A DNA stretch of 45,092 bases, from positions 1 through 45,092 of the forward strand of contig NZ_RBZY01000032.1 of NCBI RefSeq assembly GCF_004022425.1, given 5' to 3'. How positions within the stretch are numbered: position 1 is the stretch's first letter; the number at the start of each line of letters is the position of its first letter. Below, in pieces: positions 8,004 through 15,800 of this stretch. This DNA is from Microbacterium enclense. Lineage in GTDB: Bacteria; Actinomycetota; Actinomycetes; Actinomycetales; Microbacteriaceae. Both the position numbers and the translations under genes were made by a program. A model generated the notes under the pieces. It was not told the DNA's origin. It saw only the letters and a list, made by a program, of their open reading frames with translations, and did no database searches.

Positions 8004-8852
8004 ATGAGGTTCGCCAGGAGAGGAGCCCCGGGCTCCGAACGCCCGATCGTCGAGATCGACGGACACCCGTACCTCGTCCCCGCAGAACTCGGCGACCTCG
8101 ACGGCCGGTTCTTCGAGGACGGCGGGCTGGAACGACTCGCCGGGATCGATCCCTCGACCCTCGCTGCCTTCGACGCGGAGTCGACCGAGCGATGGGCGGC
8201 GCCCCTCGCGCAGCCCGGCAAGGTCGTGTGCATCGGCCTGAACTACCGCGATCACGCCGCCGAGACCGGCGCCGCGCTGCCCGCGGAGCCGGTCGTCTTC
8301 ATGAAAGACCCCTCGACGGTCGTCGGCCCCTTCGACGACGTGCTCATTCCGCGCGGGTCGGTCAAGACCGACTGGGAGGTGGAGCTGGGCGTCGTCATCG
8401 GCCGCACCGCGCGGTACCTCGACTCGACCGAGAGCGCCGCGGATTGCATCGCGGGGTACGTCCTCTCGCACGATGTCAGCGAGCGCGAGTTCCAGCTCGA
8501 GCGTGGCGGCCAGTGGGACAAGGGCAAGAGCTGCGAGACCTTCAACCCGTGCGGACCGTGGTTCGTGCCGGCATCCGAGGTTCCGGATCCGCAGTCGCTG
8601 CGGCTGTGGGCGAGCGTCAACGGCGAGATGCGCCAGGACGGGTCCACCGCCGACATGGTGTTCCCGGTGCTCGAGGTGGTGCGCTACCTCTCGCAGTTCA
8701 TGGTTCTGCGGCCCGGAGACCTCATCAACACCGGCACACCGGCGGGAGTCGGACTCGGGATGCCGGAACCCCGGTACCTGCGCGACGGCGACGTCGTGGA
8801 GTTGGGGATCGACGGCCTCGGAACCGCCCGTCAGAGGATGGTGCAGGCGTGA
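8004..8852 (+). CDS. FAH-family hydrolase, probable 2,4-diketo-3-deoxy-L-fuconate hydrolase
   Basis: Fumarylacetoacetate hydrolase-fold enzyme of 282 aa. Motifs include VCIGLNYRDHAAETG (substrate loop), VFMKDPSTVVGP, the metal-binding acidic strand WEVELGVVIG, the DVSEREFQ segment and LINTGTPAGVG near the C-terminus. In the non-phosphorylative fucose route this family cleaves the 2,4-diketo-3-deoxy acid to pyruvate and L-lactate. A GGAGAGGA site lies shortly before the ATG. It is separated from the aldo/keto reductase by 49 bp and overlaps the next gene by GTGA. FAH proteins also act in aromatic catabolism, so substrate assignment rests on the neighbouring dehydrogenase, dehydratase and lactonase. 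Confidence 0.88.
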   Translation: MRFARRGAPGSERPIVEIDGHPYLVPAELGDLDGRFFEDGGLERLAGIDPSTLAAFDAESTERWAAPLAQPGKVVCIGLNYRDHAAETGAALPAEPVVFMKDPSTVVGPFDDVLIPRGSVKTDWEVELGVVIGRTARYLDSTESAADCIAGYVLSHDVSEREFQLERGGQWDKGKSCETFNPCGPWFVPASEVPDPQSLRLWASVNGEMRQDGSTADMVFPVLEVVRYLSQFMVLRPGDLINTGTPAGVGLGMPEPRYLRDGDVVELGIDGLGTARQRMVQA

Positions 8853-9607
8853 CCGCGCCGCTCGCCGGACTCGTCGCCGTCGTCACGGGCGGGGGCTCGG
8901 GCATCGGCTTGGCGACCGCCCTGCTGCTGCGGGATCGGGGCGCCTCCGTGTGGTGTCTCGACGCGGCGGAGGGGGAGACCGCCGAGGGCACCCGCCGCCT
9001 GACGTGCGATGTGCGCAACGGGGCATCGGTGGCGGCGGCGCTCGCCGAGGTCGGCGCCGAGGAGGGCCGCGTCGACGTCCTGGTCAACAACGCCGGGATC
9101 AGCGCCGTCGGCAGCGTCGAAGCGTTCGACGAAGACGAGTGGGCGCGCGTGCTCGATGTCAACGTCGTGGGTATGGCTCGCGTGAGCGCGGCGTCTCTGC
9201 CGTGGCTGCGGCGGTCCGAGCACCCGGCGATCGTGAACGTGTGCTCGATTGCGGCGCTCAACGGTCTACCCGACCGCGCGCTGTATTCGGCATCCAAGGG
9301 TGCCGTCTACGCGCTCACCCTCGCGATGGCCACCGACCACGTCAGCGAGGGCATCCGCGTGAACGCGGTCAGCCCCGGCACGGTCGAGACGCCCTTCGTC
9401 ACCCGCATGCTCGAGGGGTTCGACGACCCTGTCGCCGAACGCCGCGCTCTGGAAGCCCGTCAGGCCACCCGACGGCTGGTGCAGCCCGAGGAAGTCGCGC
9501 GCGCGATCGCCTACCTCGCCGACCCGGATGCCACGTCGACCACCGGTACGATCCTCGACGTGGACGGCGGCGTGACACGGCTACGCGTGCGGGCGGGGAC
9601 GGCATGA
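8849..9607 (+). CDS. SDR oxidoreductase, probable 2-keto-3-deoxy-L-fuconate dehydrogenase
   Basis: Classical short-chain dehydrogenase, 252 aa from a GTG overlapping the preceding TGA. Motifs in order: TGGGSGIGLA (cofactor), CDVRN, NNAGISAVG, the catalytic Ser in NVCSIAALNG, and YSASKGA (Tyr and Lys), then SPGTVETPF. A C-terminal LDVDGGVTRLRV ends the fold. It would oxidise the C4 hydroxyl of 2-keto-3-deoxy-L-fuconate with NAD+ to the 2,4-diketo acid, the substrate of the FAH hydrolase just upstream. Its stop overlaps the ATG of the lactonase gene (ATGA). The cofactor-site acid (WCLDAAEGE) favours NAD+ over NADP+; this is inference. Confidence 0.87.
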   Translation: MTAPLAGLVAVVTGGGSGIGLATALLLRDRGASVWCLDAAEGETAEGTRRLTCDVRNGASVAAALAEVGAEEGRVDVLVNNAGISAVGSVEAFDEDEWARVLDVNVVGMARVSAASLPWLRRSEHPAIVNVCSIAALNGLPDRALYSASKGAVYALTLAMATDHVSEGIRVNAVSPGTVETPFVTRMLEGFDDPVAERRALEARQATRRLVQPEEVARAIAYLADPDATSTTGTILDVDGGVTRLRVRAGTA

Positions 9608-10461
9608 TCGACGCCCATGTTCACCTCTGGGACCCTTCGGCGCTGACGTACGAGTGGCTCGAAGGCACCCCGGTGCGCCACGCGATGCTCCCCGAACACT
9701 ACGAGGCCGACGCGCCGGGTGTCCGCGGCGCAGTGTTCGTCCAGGCCGCCGACGGCGACACCGATCCGGTGGCCGAAGCGCGCTGGGTCGAGGGTCTCGA
9801 GTGGCCCGCGCTCCGCGCGATCGTGGCCGGGGCCGATCTCGCGGCTCCGCTGTCCGCGATCACCGACCAGCTCGACGAGTTGGCGACGCTGCCGCACGTC
9901 ACTGGCATCCGGCATTTGCTGCAAGACCTCGATGTGGCGACCTTCCCGGCCCTCGTGCCCGGGCTCACGGCGCTGGCCGCCCGCGGCGGCACGTTCGACG
10001 CGTGCCTCCGCCATGCGCAGCTGCCGGCGTTGATCGCGATGCTCCGCGACGTGCCCGGGCTGACGGTCGTCGTGGACCACGTCGGCAAACCCCCGATGGA
10101 TGCCGGGATCGACAGCCCCGCGGGAGCGGCGTGGGCGCGGTCGCTCGCCGTGCTGGCTGATCGGCCGCGGACCTTCGTGAAGCTTTCGGGATTGACCCCC
10201 GAAGCGCGCGACGTCGGCGAGGTCGATCGCCACGCGGCCGGCTTCCTCGCGCACGCCGTCGAGGCCTTCGGTCCGGAGCGGGCGATGATCGCCAGCGACT
10301 GGCCGGTGAGCTCGACCTTCGGCGCCGCAGGGTCGTTTGCGGAATGGGTCGAGCGGGTGCGCGCTGTCGTCCCGGCCGCGGGGTGGGACGAGGTGGCCGA
10401 GGGGACGGCCCTGCGCGCGTACCTCCCGGGCGGCGACCCCGCGCTGGCGCGCCGCGCGTAG
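9604..10461 (+). CDS. Amidohydrolase-family lactonase, probable L-fuconolactonase
   Basis: A 285-aa member of the amidohydrolase-2 family, which includes L-fucono-1,5-lactonase. Metal/catalytic landmarks: the HxH in MIDAHVHLWDP at the very start, GIRHLLQ around residue 100, VVDHVGKPP (His), KLSGL, and ASDWPV (Asp) near residue 228. It opens the lactone made by the aldo/keto reductase to give the aldonate used by the dehydratase on the other strand. Its ATG overlaps the SDR stop. It is the last gene of the operon; two strong palindromes follow in the gap to the convergent TetR gene. The HVHLW start shows the N-terminus is complete. Confidence 0.88.
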   Translation: MIDAHVHLWDPSALTYEWLEGTPVRHAMLPEHYEADAPGVRGAVFVQAADGDTDPVAEARWVEGLEWPALRAIVAGADLAAPLSAITDQLDELATLPHVTGIRHLLQDLDVATFPALVPGLTALAARGGTFDACLRHAQLPALIAMLRDVPGLTVVVDHVGKPPMDAGIDSPAGAAWARSLAVLADRPRTFVKLSGLTPEARDVGEVDRHAAGFLAHAVEAFGPERAMIASDWPVSSTFGAAGSFAEWVERVRAVVPAAGWDEVAEGTALRAYLPGGDPALARRA

Positions 10462-10499
10462 ATCGGCACCGGCGCGCGTCGTGCGGCGCAAGGGATTCG

Positions 10500-10550
10500 G
10501 TGTCCAAAACACGCGGACGCGCCGGTGCGGCATCCGCGTGTCTTGGACAC
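10500..10550. repeat. 51-bp palindromic repeat, copy 1
   Basis: An inverted repeat with 18-bp arms (GTGTCCAAAACACGCGGA against TCCGCGTGTCTTGGACAC, one mismatch) and a 15-bp centre. A near-identical copy lies 127 bp downstream. It sits between the convergent lactonase and TetR genes, where it could serve as a bidirectional terminator or a REP-type dispersed element. Confidence 0.85.
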
Positions 10551-10626
10551 TGAAGTGAGGGGGGCGACCCGGCCCCCGGGTGACGCGCCGACCACCCTCG
10601 GTGGGGTCGCCGTCCGTAGGGTTTCG

Positions 10627-10677
10627 GTGTCCAAAACACGCGGACGGGCCGGCGCGGCATCCGCGAGTCTTGGACAC
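10627..10677. repeat. 51-bp palindromic repeat, copy 2
   Basis: Second copy of the palindrome: same arms apart from one further base in the right arm (GCGAGTCTTGGACAC), same 51-bp length, same orientation. The bases just before each copy are also alike (GGGATTCG and GGGTTTCG), so the duplicated unit is larger than the palindrome. Confidence 0.85.
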
Positions 10678-10703
10678 TCAACCGGTGTTGGCGCCGCCGC
10701 GGC

Positions 10704-11372
10704 CTACTGCGGCAGGCTCGCGCGCAGGCGGCGCGTGACCTCGGCCGCCGGCATGCGGCGGGGGAAGGCGGCGACGATGAGGTCGTCGCCCGCGGCGTCG
10801 TCGCCGTCGGGGTGCACGCCGTAGCGCCGGAGCACGTCGTCGAGAGCACGACGGAGAGTGGATGCCGGCACCCGCGCGCCGCGCATGAGGCGGCGCAGCA
10901 CGTGGTTGTGGACGGCCGTGACGAGGGCCGCGAAGCCGACGGCATCCAGGGGGTCGAGGCCGGGGAGCGCTTCGCGCAGGTACTGGTCGAAGAGGCGCTC
11001 GTACCGGAACACCGTCACGATCTCGCGGTCGCGCAAGACCGGCACCTCGCGCACGATCGCGTAGCGGCGGCGGGCGAGCTCGGGGTCGGCGGCGAAGTGT
11101 CGGAACACGCGGATGCACGCGTCGCAGACCGCGGCCCACGGGTCGTCGTGCGGCTGCGACAGGAAGGCGCGGGTCTCGTCGAGGAGCGCCTCGTGGTCGG
11201 CGAACACGACGTCTTCCTTGCCGCCGAACTGCCGGAAGAACGTCGACCGCGACACTCCCGCCGCTTGCGCGATCTGCTCGACCGACGTCTGGTCGTAGCC
11301 GCGCTCGGCGAACAGCGCGATCGCGGCGGCAACGACAGCGGTGCGGCCGGGAGGAGCGGGCACGTCGGTCAT
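10704..11372 (-). CDS. TetR-family transcriptional regulator
   Basis: Regulator of 222 aa starting at the ATG at 11372; an open frame reaches further upstream but that part is Arg-rich and unlike a TetR start. The N-terminal helix-turn-helix runs from AAIALFAERGYDQTSVEQIA through VSRSTFFRQFGGKEDVVFAD (about residues 14-60). The C-terminal ligand domain is all-helical and not specific enough to name an effector. It is divergent from nirB with 209 bp between them and convergent with the lactonase. Either could be coincidental. Nothing in the sequence shows it controls nitrite reductase, whose genes are normally under GlnR or other regulators. Confidence 0.9.
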   Translation of the reverse strand: MTDVPAPPGRTAVVAAAIALFAERGYDQTSVEQIAQAAGVSRSTFFRQFGGKEDVVFADHEALLDETRAFLSQPHDDPWAAVCDACIRVFRHFAADPELARRRYAIVREVPVLRDREIVTVFRYERLFDQYLREALPGLDPLDAVGFAALVTAVHNHVLRRLMRGARVPASTLRRALDDVLRRYGVHPDGDDAAGDDLIVAAFPRRMPAAEVTRRLRASLPQ

Positions 11373-11509
11373 GTGGGGAAGCCTATCCGGGGGTCTCCCG
11401 CGAGAGCGGTGACCGGGAAGAGCGCCCCGGTGCCGTCGACAGTTCCCGCAAGCAACCGGTGCGACGCGGTGACGCCGACGGAAAAAGCTCACACGGGCCG
11501 AGCGCCGCC

Positions 11510-11559
11510 GTGAGATAAACGTTCGCCGCAGGTAACGCGGGGGACGAGCTCGGCGAAAC
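11510..11559 (+). promoter_or_regulatory. Possible GlnR-like elements upstream of nirB
   Basis: GTGAG at 11510 and GTAAC at 11532 are exactly 22 bp apart, the spacing between the two GTnAC boxes of the actinobacterial GlnR consensus. A GAAAC occurs at 11555, one base off the expected phase. The intervening GaAAc boxes are poor, so this is a weak candidate supported mainly by the nitrite reductase genes that follow. Confidence 0.25.
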
Positions 11560-11581
11560 CTCGCCTGCTTACGGTCGAGGC

Positions 11582-14164
11582 ATGGTCTCTTCGAGCTCCT
11601 CGTCCGGTTCGGTCGTCGTGGTCGGTGCGGGAATGGTGGCGCACCGCTTCGTGGAGAGCCTGACCGCCCGCGACCCCGAGGGCCGCTGGTCGGTCACGGT
11701 GCTCGGCGACGAGAAGTACGAGCCGTACGATCGCGTGGGTCTCACGGGCTACTTCGGCGGCAAGACGGCCGAGGACCTCGCTCTCGACGCACGGGTGCTC
11801 ACGCACGAGCGGGTGAGCGTGCGTACCGGCTCGCGCGTGGTGAGGATCGACCGGGAGAATTGTGAGGTCGCCACCGCGGACGGTGCGACCCATCGCTATG
11901 ACCGCCTGGTCCTCGCCACCGGTTCCTTCGCCGCCCGTCTGGCGCTGGACGGCTTCGATCACGAGGGCTGCTTCGTCTACCGCACGCTCGATGACGTCGC
12001 AGGGATCCGGGTGTGGGTGGCTCGGCGTACCGCGCAGCTCGGTCGCCCCCTGCGCGGCGCGGTGGTCGGTGGCGGGCTGCTCGGGCTGGAGGCTGCGGGA
12101 GCGCTGCAGGCCGAGGGCGTCGCCCCCTTCGTTCTCCAGTCGAACGAGCGTCTGATGTCGGCGCAGCTCGATCTCGGCGGGGCCAAGGCGCTGGAGCGTC
12201 TGATCGAGGCGCGGGGCATCGACGTCCGCACGTCCTCGGTGACGACCCGGGTGGATGCCGACCGGTCGGGGGCCGTGTGCGGACTGGAGCTGCGCGACGG
12301 CAGCTGGGAGCCGGTCGACATCGTCGTCTTCACGGTCGGCGTGCGGCCGCGCGATGAACTCGCCCGCGCCGCCGGCCTTCGGGTCGACCCGCGGGGTGGT
12401 GTCGTCATCGATGGGGGCTGCGACACCTCCGACCCGGCGATCCTCGCCATCGGTGAGGTCGCGAGCTTCGAGGGGCAATGCATCGGTCTCGTGGCCCCGG
12501 GGTACGCGATGGCCGAGGTCGCCGCGACCCGTCTGCTCGGTGGTGAGGCCGCCTTCCCCGGCTTCGACACGTCCGCCAAGCTCAAGCTCTCGGGCGTCGA
12601 GGTCGCGAGCTTCGGGGACGCGTTCGCCGAGACTCCGAACGCCCTCGATGTCACCTATGCCGACCCCGTGTCGGGGGTCTACAAGAAGCTCGTGCTGAGC
12701 GACGACGCGCAGACGCTGCTCGGCGGCATCCTGGTCGGCGACGCTTCGGCCTACACCGCGCTGCGCCCGCTCGTCGGCCGCGCTCTCGGGGGAGACCCTG
12801 CCGCCTACCTCATGCCGTCCGACCTCGCGCCCGCCCCGCAGGGCGACCTGCCCGCGGATGCCATCGTGTGCTCGTGCAACGGCGTGACCGCCGGGACGGT
12901 CCGGGATGCCGTGACCGAGCACGACTGCGCGGATGCCGCCGAGGTCAAAGCGTGCACGAAGGCGGGAGCGGCATGCGGTTCGTGCTTCACGCTCTTGAAG
13001 AAGCTCGTGGCCGCGGAGCTCGCGGCATCCGGAAAGGAAGTCTCGAACGGTCTGTGCGAGCACTTCTCGTTCACTCGCGCGCAGCTCTTCGACGCCGTGC
13101 GCGTCTCGGGGCTGAAGACCTTCACCGCCATCGTCGAACGCTTCGGCACCGGTCGCGGCTGCGACATCTGCAAGCCGGCACTCGCGAGCATCCTGGCGAG
13201 CCTCTACTCGGAGCACGTGCTCTCGGGCGAACTCGCGACGATGCAGGACACCAACGACCACGTGATGGCCAACATCCAGCGCGACGGCAGCTACAGCGTC
13301 GTTCCGCGCATCCCCGGCGGCGAGATCACGCCCGAGGGACTCGTCGTGATCGGCGAGGTCGCGCGCGACTTCGGTCTCTACACGAAGATCACGGGCGGTC
13401 AGCGCATCGACCTGTTCGGCGCCCGTCTCGATCAGCTGCCCGCGATCTGGAAGCGCCTGGTCGACGCCGGGTTCGAATCGGGCCACGCGTACGGCAAGTC
13501 GCTGCGCACCGTGAAGTCGTGCGTCGGCTCGACCTGGTGCCGGTACGGCGTGCAGGACTCGGTCGGCATGGCCGTGCAGCTCGAGTTGCGGTACCGCGGC
13601 TTGCGCTCGCCGCACAAGCTGAAGTTCGGCGTCTCGGGATGCGCGCGCGAGTGCGCCGAGGCCCGCGGTAAGGACATCGGCGTGATCGCCACCGAGGCGG
13701 GCTGGAATCTCTACGTCGGCGGCAACGGCGGCTTCACGCCCCGCCACGCGGTCCTGTTCGCCGAGGGACTCGACGACGACGGACTGCTCCGGGCCATCGA
13801 CCGCTTCCTGATGTTCTACATCCGCACCGCCGATCGGCTGCAGCGGACGGCCCCGTGGGTCGAGGAGTACGAGGGCGGCCTCGAGGCACTGAAGGGCGTC
13901 GTGTTCGACGACACGCTCGGCGTCGCCGACGATCTCGACCGAGCGATGGCATCCCACATCGACGCGTACGAGGACGAGTGGGCGGCGACCCTCGCCGACC
14001 CCGAGAAGCTCAAGCGCTTCCAGAGCTTCGTCAACGCCCCCGAGGTCGCCGACCCCTCGCTCGCCTACGTCGCCGAGCGCGGCCAGGCCCGACCGGCCAC
14101 CGAAGAGGAGCGCACCTCGGGCACGGTCTTCATCGGCGGCACGACCCTGGCGGTGCGCTCGTGA
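11582..14164 (+). CDS. nirB: Assimilatory nitrite reductase, large subunit
   Basis: Cytoplasmic NAD(P)H-dependent siroheme nitrite reductase of 860 aa, reducing nitrite to ammonium with six electrons. Domains in order: FAD-binding (VVVVGAGMVAHRF, residues about 10-25), NAD-binding (VVGGGLLGLEAAG, about 160), BFD-like [2Fe-2S] domain (VCSCNGVTAGT then ACGSCFTLL, about 430-480), a second BFD-like region (GRGCDICKPAL), the ferredoxin-like half domain, and the siroheme-[4Fe-4S] site with cysteines in KSCVGSTWC and SGCARECAEA (about 645-690). All expected cofactor motifs are present. Its stop overlaps the GTG of nirD. It leads a five-gene operon that also makes siroheme, its own prosthetic group. 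Confidence 0.96.
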   Translation: MVSSSSSSGSVVVVGAGMVAHRFVESLTARDPEGRWSVTVLGDEKYEPYDRVGLTGYFGGKTAEDLALDARVLTHERVSVRTGSRVVRIDRENCEVATADGATHRYDRLVLATGSFAARLALDGFDHEGCFVYRTLDDVAGIRVWVARRTAQLGRPLRGAVVGGGLLGLEAAGALQAEGVAPFVLQSNERLMSAQLDLGGAKALERLIEARGIDVRTSSVTTRVDADRSGAVCGLELRDGSWEPVDIVVFTVGVRPRDELARAAGLRVDPRGGVVIDGGCDTSDPAILAIGEVASFEGQCIGLVAPGYAMAEVAATRLLGGEAAFPGFDTSAKLKLSGVEVASFGDAFAETPNALDVTYADPVSGVYKKLVLSDDAQTLLGGILVGDASAYTALRPLVGRALGGDPAAYLMPSDLAPAPQGDLPADAIVCSCNGVTAGTVRDAVTEHDCADAAEVKACTKAGAACGSCFTLLKKLVAAELAASGKEVSNGLCEHFSFTRAQLFDAVRVSGLKTFTAIVERFGTGRGCDICKPALASILASLYSEHVLSGELATMQDTNDHVMANIQRDGSYSVVPRIPGGEITPEGLVVIGEVARDFGLYTKITGGQRIDLFGARLDQLPAIWKRLVDAGFESGHAYGKSLRTVKSCVGSTWCRYGVQDSVGMAVQLELRYRGLRSPHKLKFGVSGCARECAEARGKDIGVIATEAGWNLYVGGNGGFTPRHAVLFAEGLDDDGLLRAIDRFLMFYIRTADRLQRTAPWVEEYEGGLEALKGVVFDDTLGVADDLDRAMASHIDAYEDEWAATLADPEKLKRFQSFVNAPEVADPSLAYVAERGQARPATEEERTSGTVFIGGTTLAVRS

Positions 14165-14553
14165 CGATCCTGGATGCCACCACCCCCGAGGCCGAGACCA
14201 TGACCACCGATCCGTGGACCCGCGTGTGCCGCGTCGACGACCTGCTCGTCGAGCGCGGGGCCGCCGCCCTCATCGACGGTCGACAGATCGCGCTGTTCCG
14301 CACGTTCGACGGTCGCATCTACGCCACCGACCAGATCGACCCGTTCAGCGGAGCGGCCGTGCTCTCGCGCGGTATCGTCGGCGACCGTGCGGGCGTGCCG
14401 ACCGTGGCATCCCCCATGTACAAGCAGGTCTTCGACCTGCGCACCGGAGCGTGCCTCGATACGCAGGGCAAGGAACCGCTGAGCGTCCGGGTGCACCCGG
14501 TCGCGGTGACCGACGGCGTCGTGTTCGTCCGAATCTCAGGAGACCCCCGATGA
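14161..14553 (+). CDS. nirD: Assimilatory nitrite reductase, small subunit
   Basis: Small subunit of 130 aa with a Rieske-like fold but, as normal for NirD, no cluster-binding Cys/His pairs. Recognisable parts are WTRVCRVDDLLVERGAAALI, IALFRTFDGRIYATDQIDP, and SPMYKQVFDLRTGACLD. It starts at a GTG overlapping nirB's TGA; an in-frame ATG at about 14200 (MTTDPWTR) gives a shorter form closer to the usual 110 aa. It associates with NirB in nitrite reduction. Its stop overlaps the ATG of the next gene (ATGA). Confidence 0.93.
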   Translation: MTILDATTPEAETMTTDPWTRVCRVDDLLVERGAAALIDGRQIALFRTFDGRIYATDQIDPFSGAAVLSRGIVGDRAGVPTVASPMYKQVFDLRTGACLDTQGKEPLSVRVHPVAVTDGVVFVRISGDPR

Positions 14554-15800
14554 TCGCTCTCGCAGGACTGGACCTCACCGACCGGCTCGTCGTCTGCGTC
14601 GGCGCAGGCTCCGTCGCCGAACGGCGTATCGCGCGGCTGCGCGCGGCGGGCGCCGTCGTGCGTCTTGTCGCTCCGGTCGCGACCGAGGGTCTCGCGGCGC
14701 TCGCCGCGGCCGGCGACATCGAGTGGCACGAGCGCCCCTTCGCGCCCGAAGACCTCGACGATGCCTGGTTCTGCCACACGGCGACCGGGTCGGCGTCCGT
14801 GGATGCCGCGGTGGTCGCCGCCGCCGAGGCGCGCCGGGTGTGGTGCGTCAACGCCGGGCACGGGGGCAAGGGCACGGCGCGCCTCGCCGCCGAGACCACG
14901 AGCGGCGACGTGATGGTCGGCGTCGTCTCGACCGCGGGCGCCGACCCGCGCCGCACCGTCGCCGTGCGCGACGCCATCGCCCAGCGCCTCGCCGAAGGCG
15001 CCCTTCCGCTCCGCCGCCGACGTCGCCCGCTCGTGGGGAGCGTGGCGCTCGTCGGCGGCGGCCCTGGCCCGATCGACCTGCTGACCGTCCGCGCCCGTGC
15101 GCTGCTCGCCGAGGCCGACGTCGTCGTGCACGACCGGCTCGGACCCACGGGCGTCCTCGCCGAGCTCGGCGACGACGTCGAGCTCGTCGACGTCGGAAAG
15201 CGTCCACAGCACCACCCCGTGCCGCAGGACGAGATCAACGCGATCCTCGTCGATCGCGCGGCCCGGGGACTTCGCGTCGTCCGGCTGAAGGGCGGCGACC
15301 CGTTCGTCTACGGGCGGGGCGGAGAAGAGGTCATCGCCTGCCGCGCCGCCGGAATTCCGGTCGAGGTCGTGCCCGGTATCTCGAGCGTGATCGCGGTGCC
15401 CGCGGCAGCCGGAGTCCCGGTGACCCACCGGGGCGTCGCCGGTACCCTTCATGTTGTGAACGGTCAGGAGCACCCCGGCGAGGCCACGCTCGCGGCGCTT
15501 CGGGATGACCGCGCCACCGTCGTCGCGTTGATGGGCGTGAGCGCACTTCCTCGCTTCGCTGCCGCAGCGCTCGCGGCGGGCGCCCCGGCGTCACGGCCGG
15601 TCGCCTTCGTCGAGAACGGCCACACGCCGGCGCAGCGCACGATCCGCACGACGCTCGGCGCGGCTGTTCAGGATGCCGAGGCGCACGGCCTGGCCAATCC
15701 CGCGGTGCTCGTCTTCGGCGACGTCGCCCGCCCCGATCTGCTCCTGCCGGCCTCGGCCGCCGAGCCCGTCGGGGCGGCGCCCTCCCCGGGCATCGGGTGA
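14550..15800 (+). CDS. cobA: Siroheme synthase/uroporphyrinogen-III C-methyltransferase
   Basis: Fusion protein of 416 aa. The N-terminal part (about 1-155) resembles the precorrin-2 dehydrogenase/ferrochelatase domain of CysG (RLVVCVGAGSVAERRIARLR, then VVSTAGADPRRTVAVRDA). The C-terminal part (about 165-400) is the SAM-dependent methyltransferase, with VGGGPGPIDLLTVRA, VVHDRLGP, RLKGGDPFVYGRGGEE, VPGISSVIAVPA and PVTHRG. It makes precorrin-2 from uroporphyrinogen III on the way to siroheme for NirB. A CysG-like two-domain layout is consistent with one enzyme covering methylation and oxidation, while the downstream CbiX-like protein may insert iron. Coupled by ATGA and GTGA overlaps to its neighbours. 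Confidence 0.93.
   Translation: MIALAGLDLTDRLVVCVGAGSVAERRIARLRAAGAVVRLVAPVATEGLAALAAAGDIEWHERPFAPEDLDDAWFCHTATGSASVDAAVVAAAEARRVWCVNAGHGGKGTARLAAETTSGDVMVGVVSTAGADPRRTVAVRDAIAQRLAEGALPLRRRRRPLVGSVALVGGGPGPIDLLTVRARALLAEADVVVHDRLGPTGVLAELGDDVELVDVGKRPQHHPVPQDEINAILVDRAARGLRVVRLKGGDPFVYGRGGEEVIACRAAGIPVEVVPGISSVIAVPAAAGVPVTHRGVAGTLHVVNGQEHPGEATLAALRDDRATVVALMGVSALPRFAAAALAAGAPASRPVAFVENGHTPAQRTIRTTLGAAVQDAEAHGLANPAVLVFGDVARPDLLLPASAAEPVGAAPSPGIG

Noticed and set aside
13440..13480. tRNA-like GGTTCGAATC
   Set aside because: Lies within nirB coding sequence and lacks cloverleaf arms. No tRNA or rRNA was found in the window.
11489..13957. 822-aa minus-strand frame across nirB
   Set aside because: Shadow of nirB; high GC leaves the opposite strand open. 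The nirB frame has all cofactor motifs.
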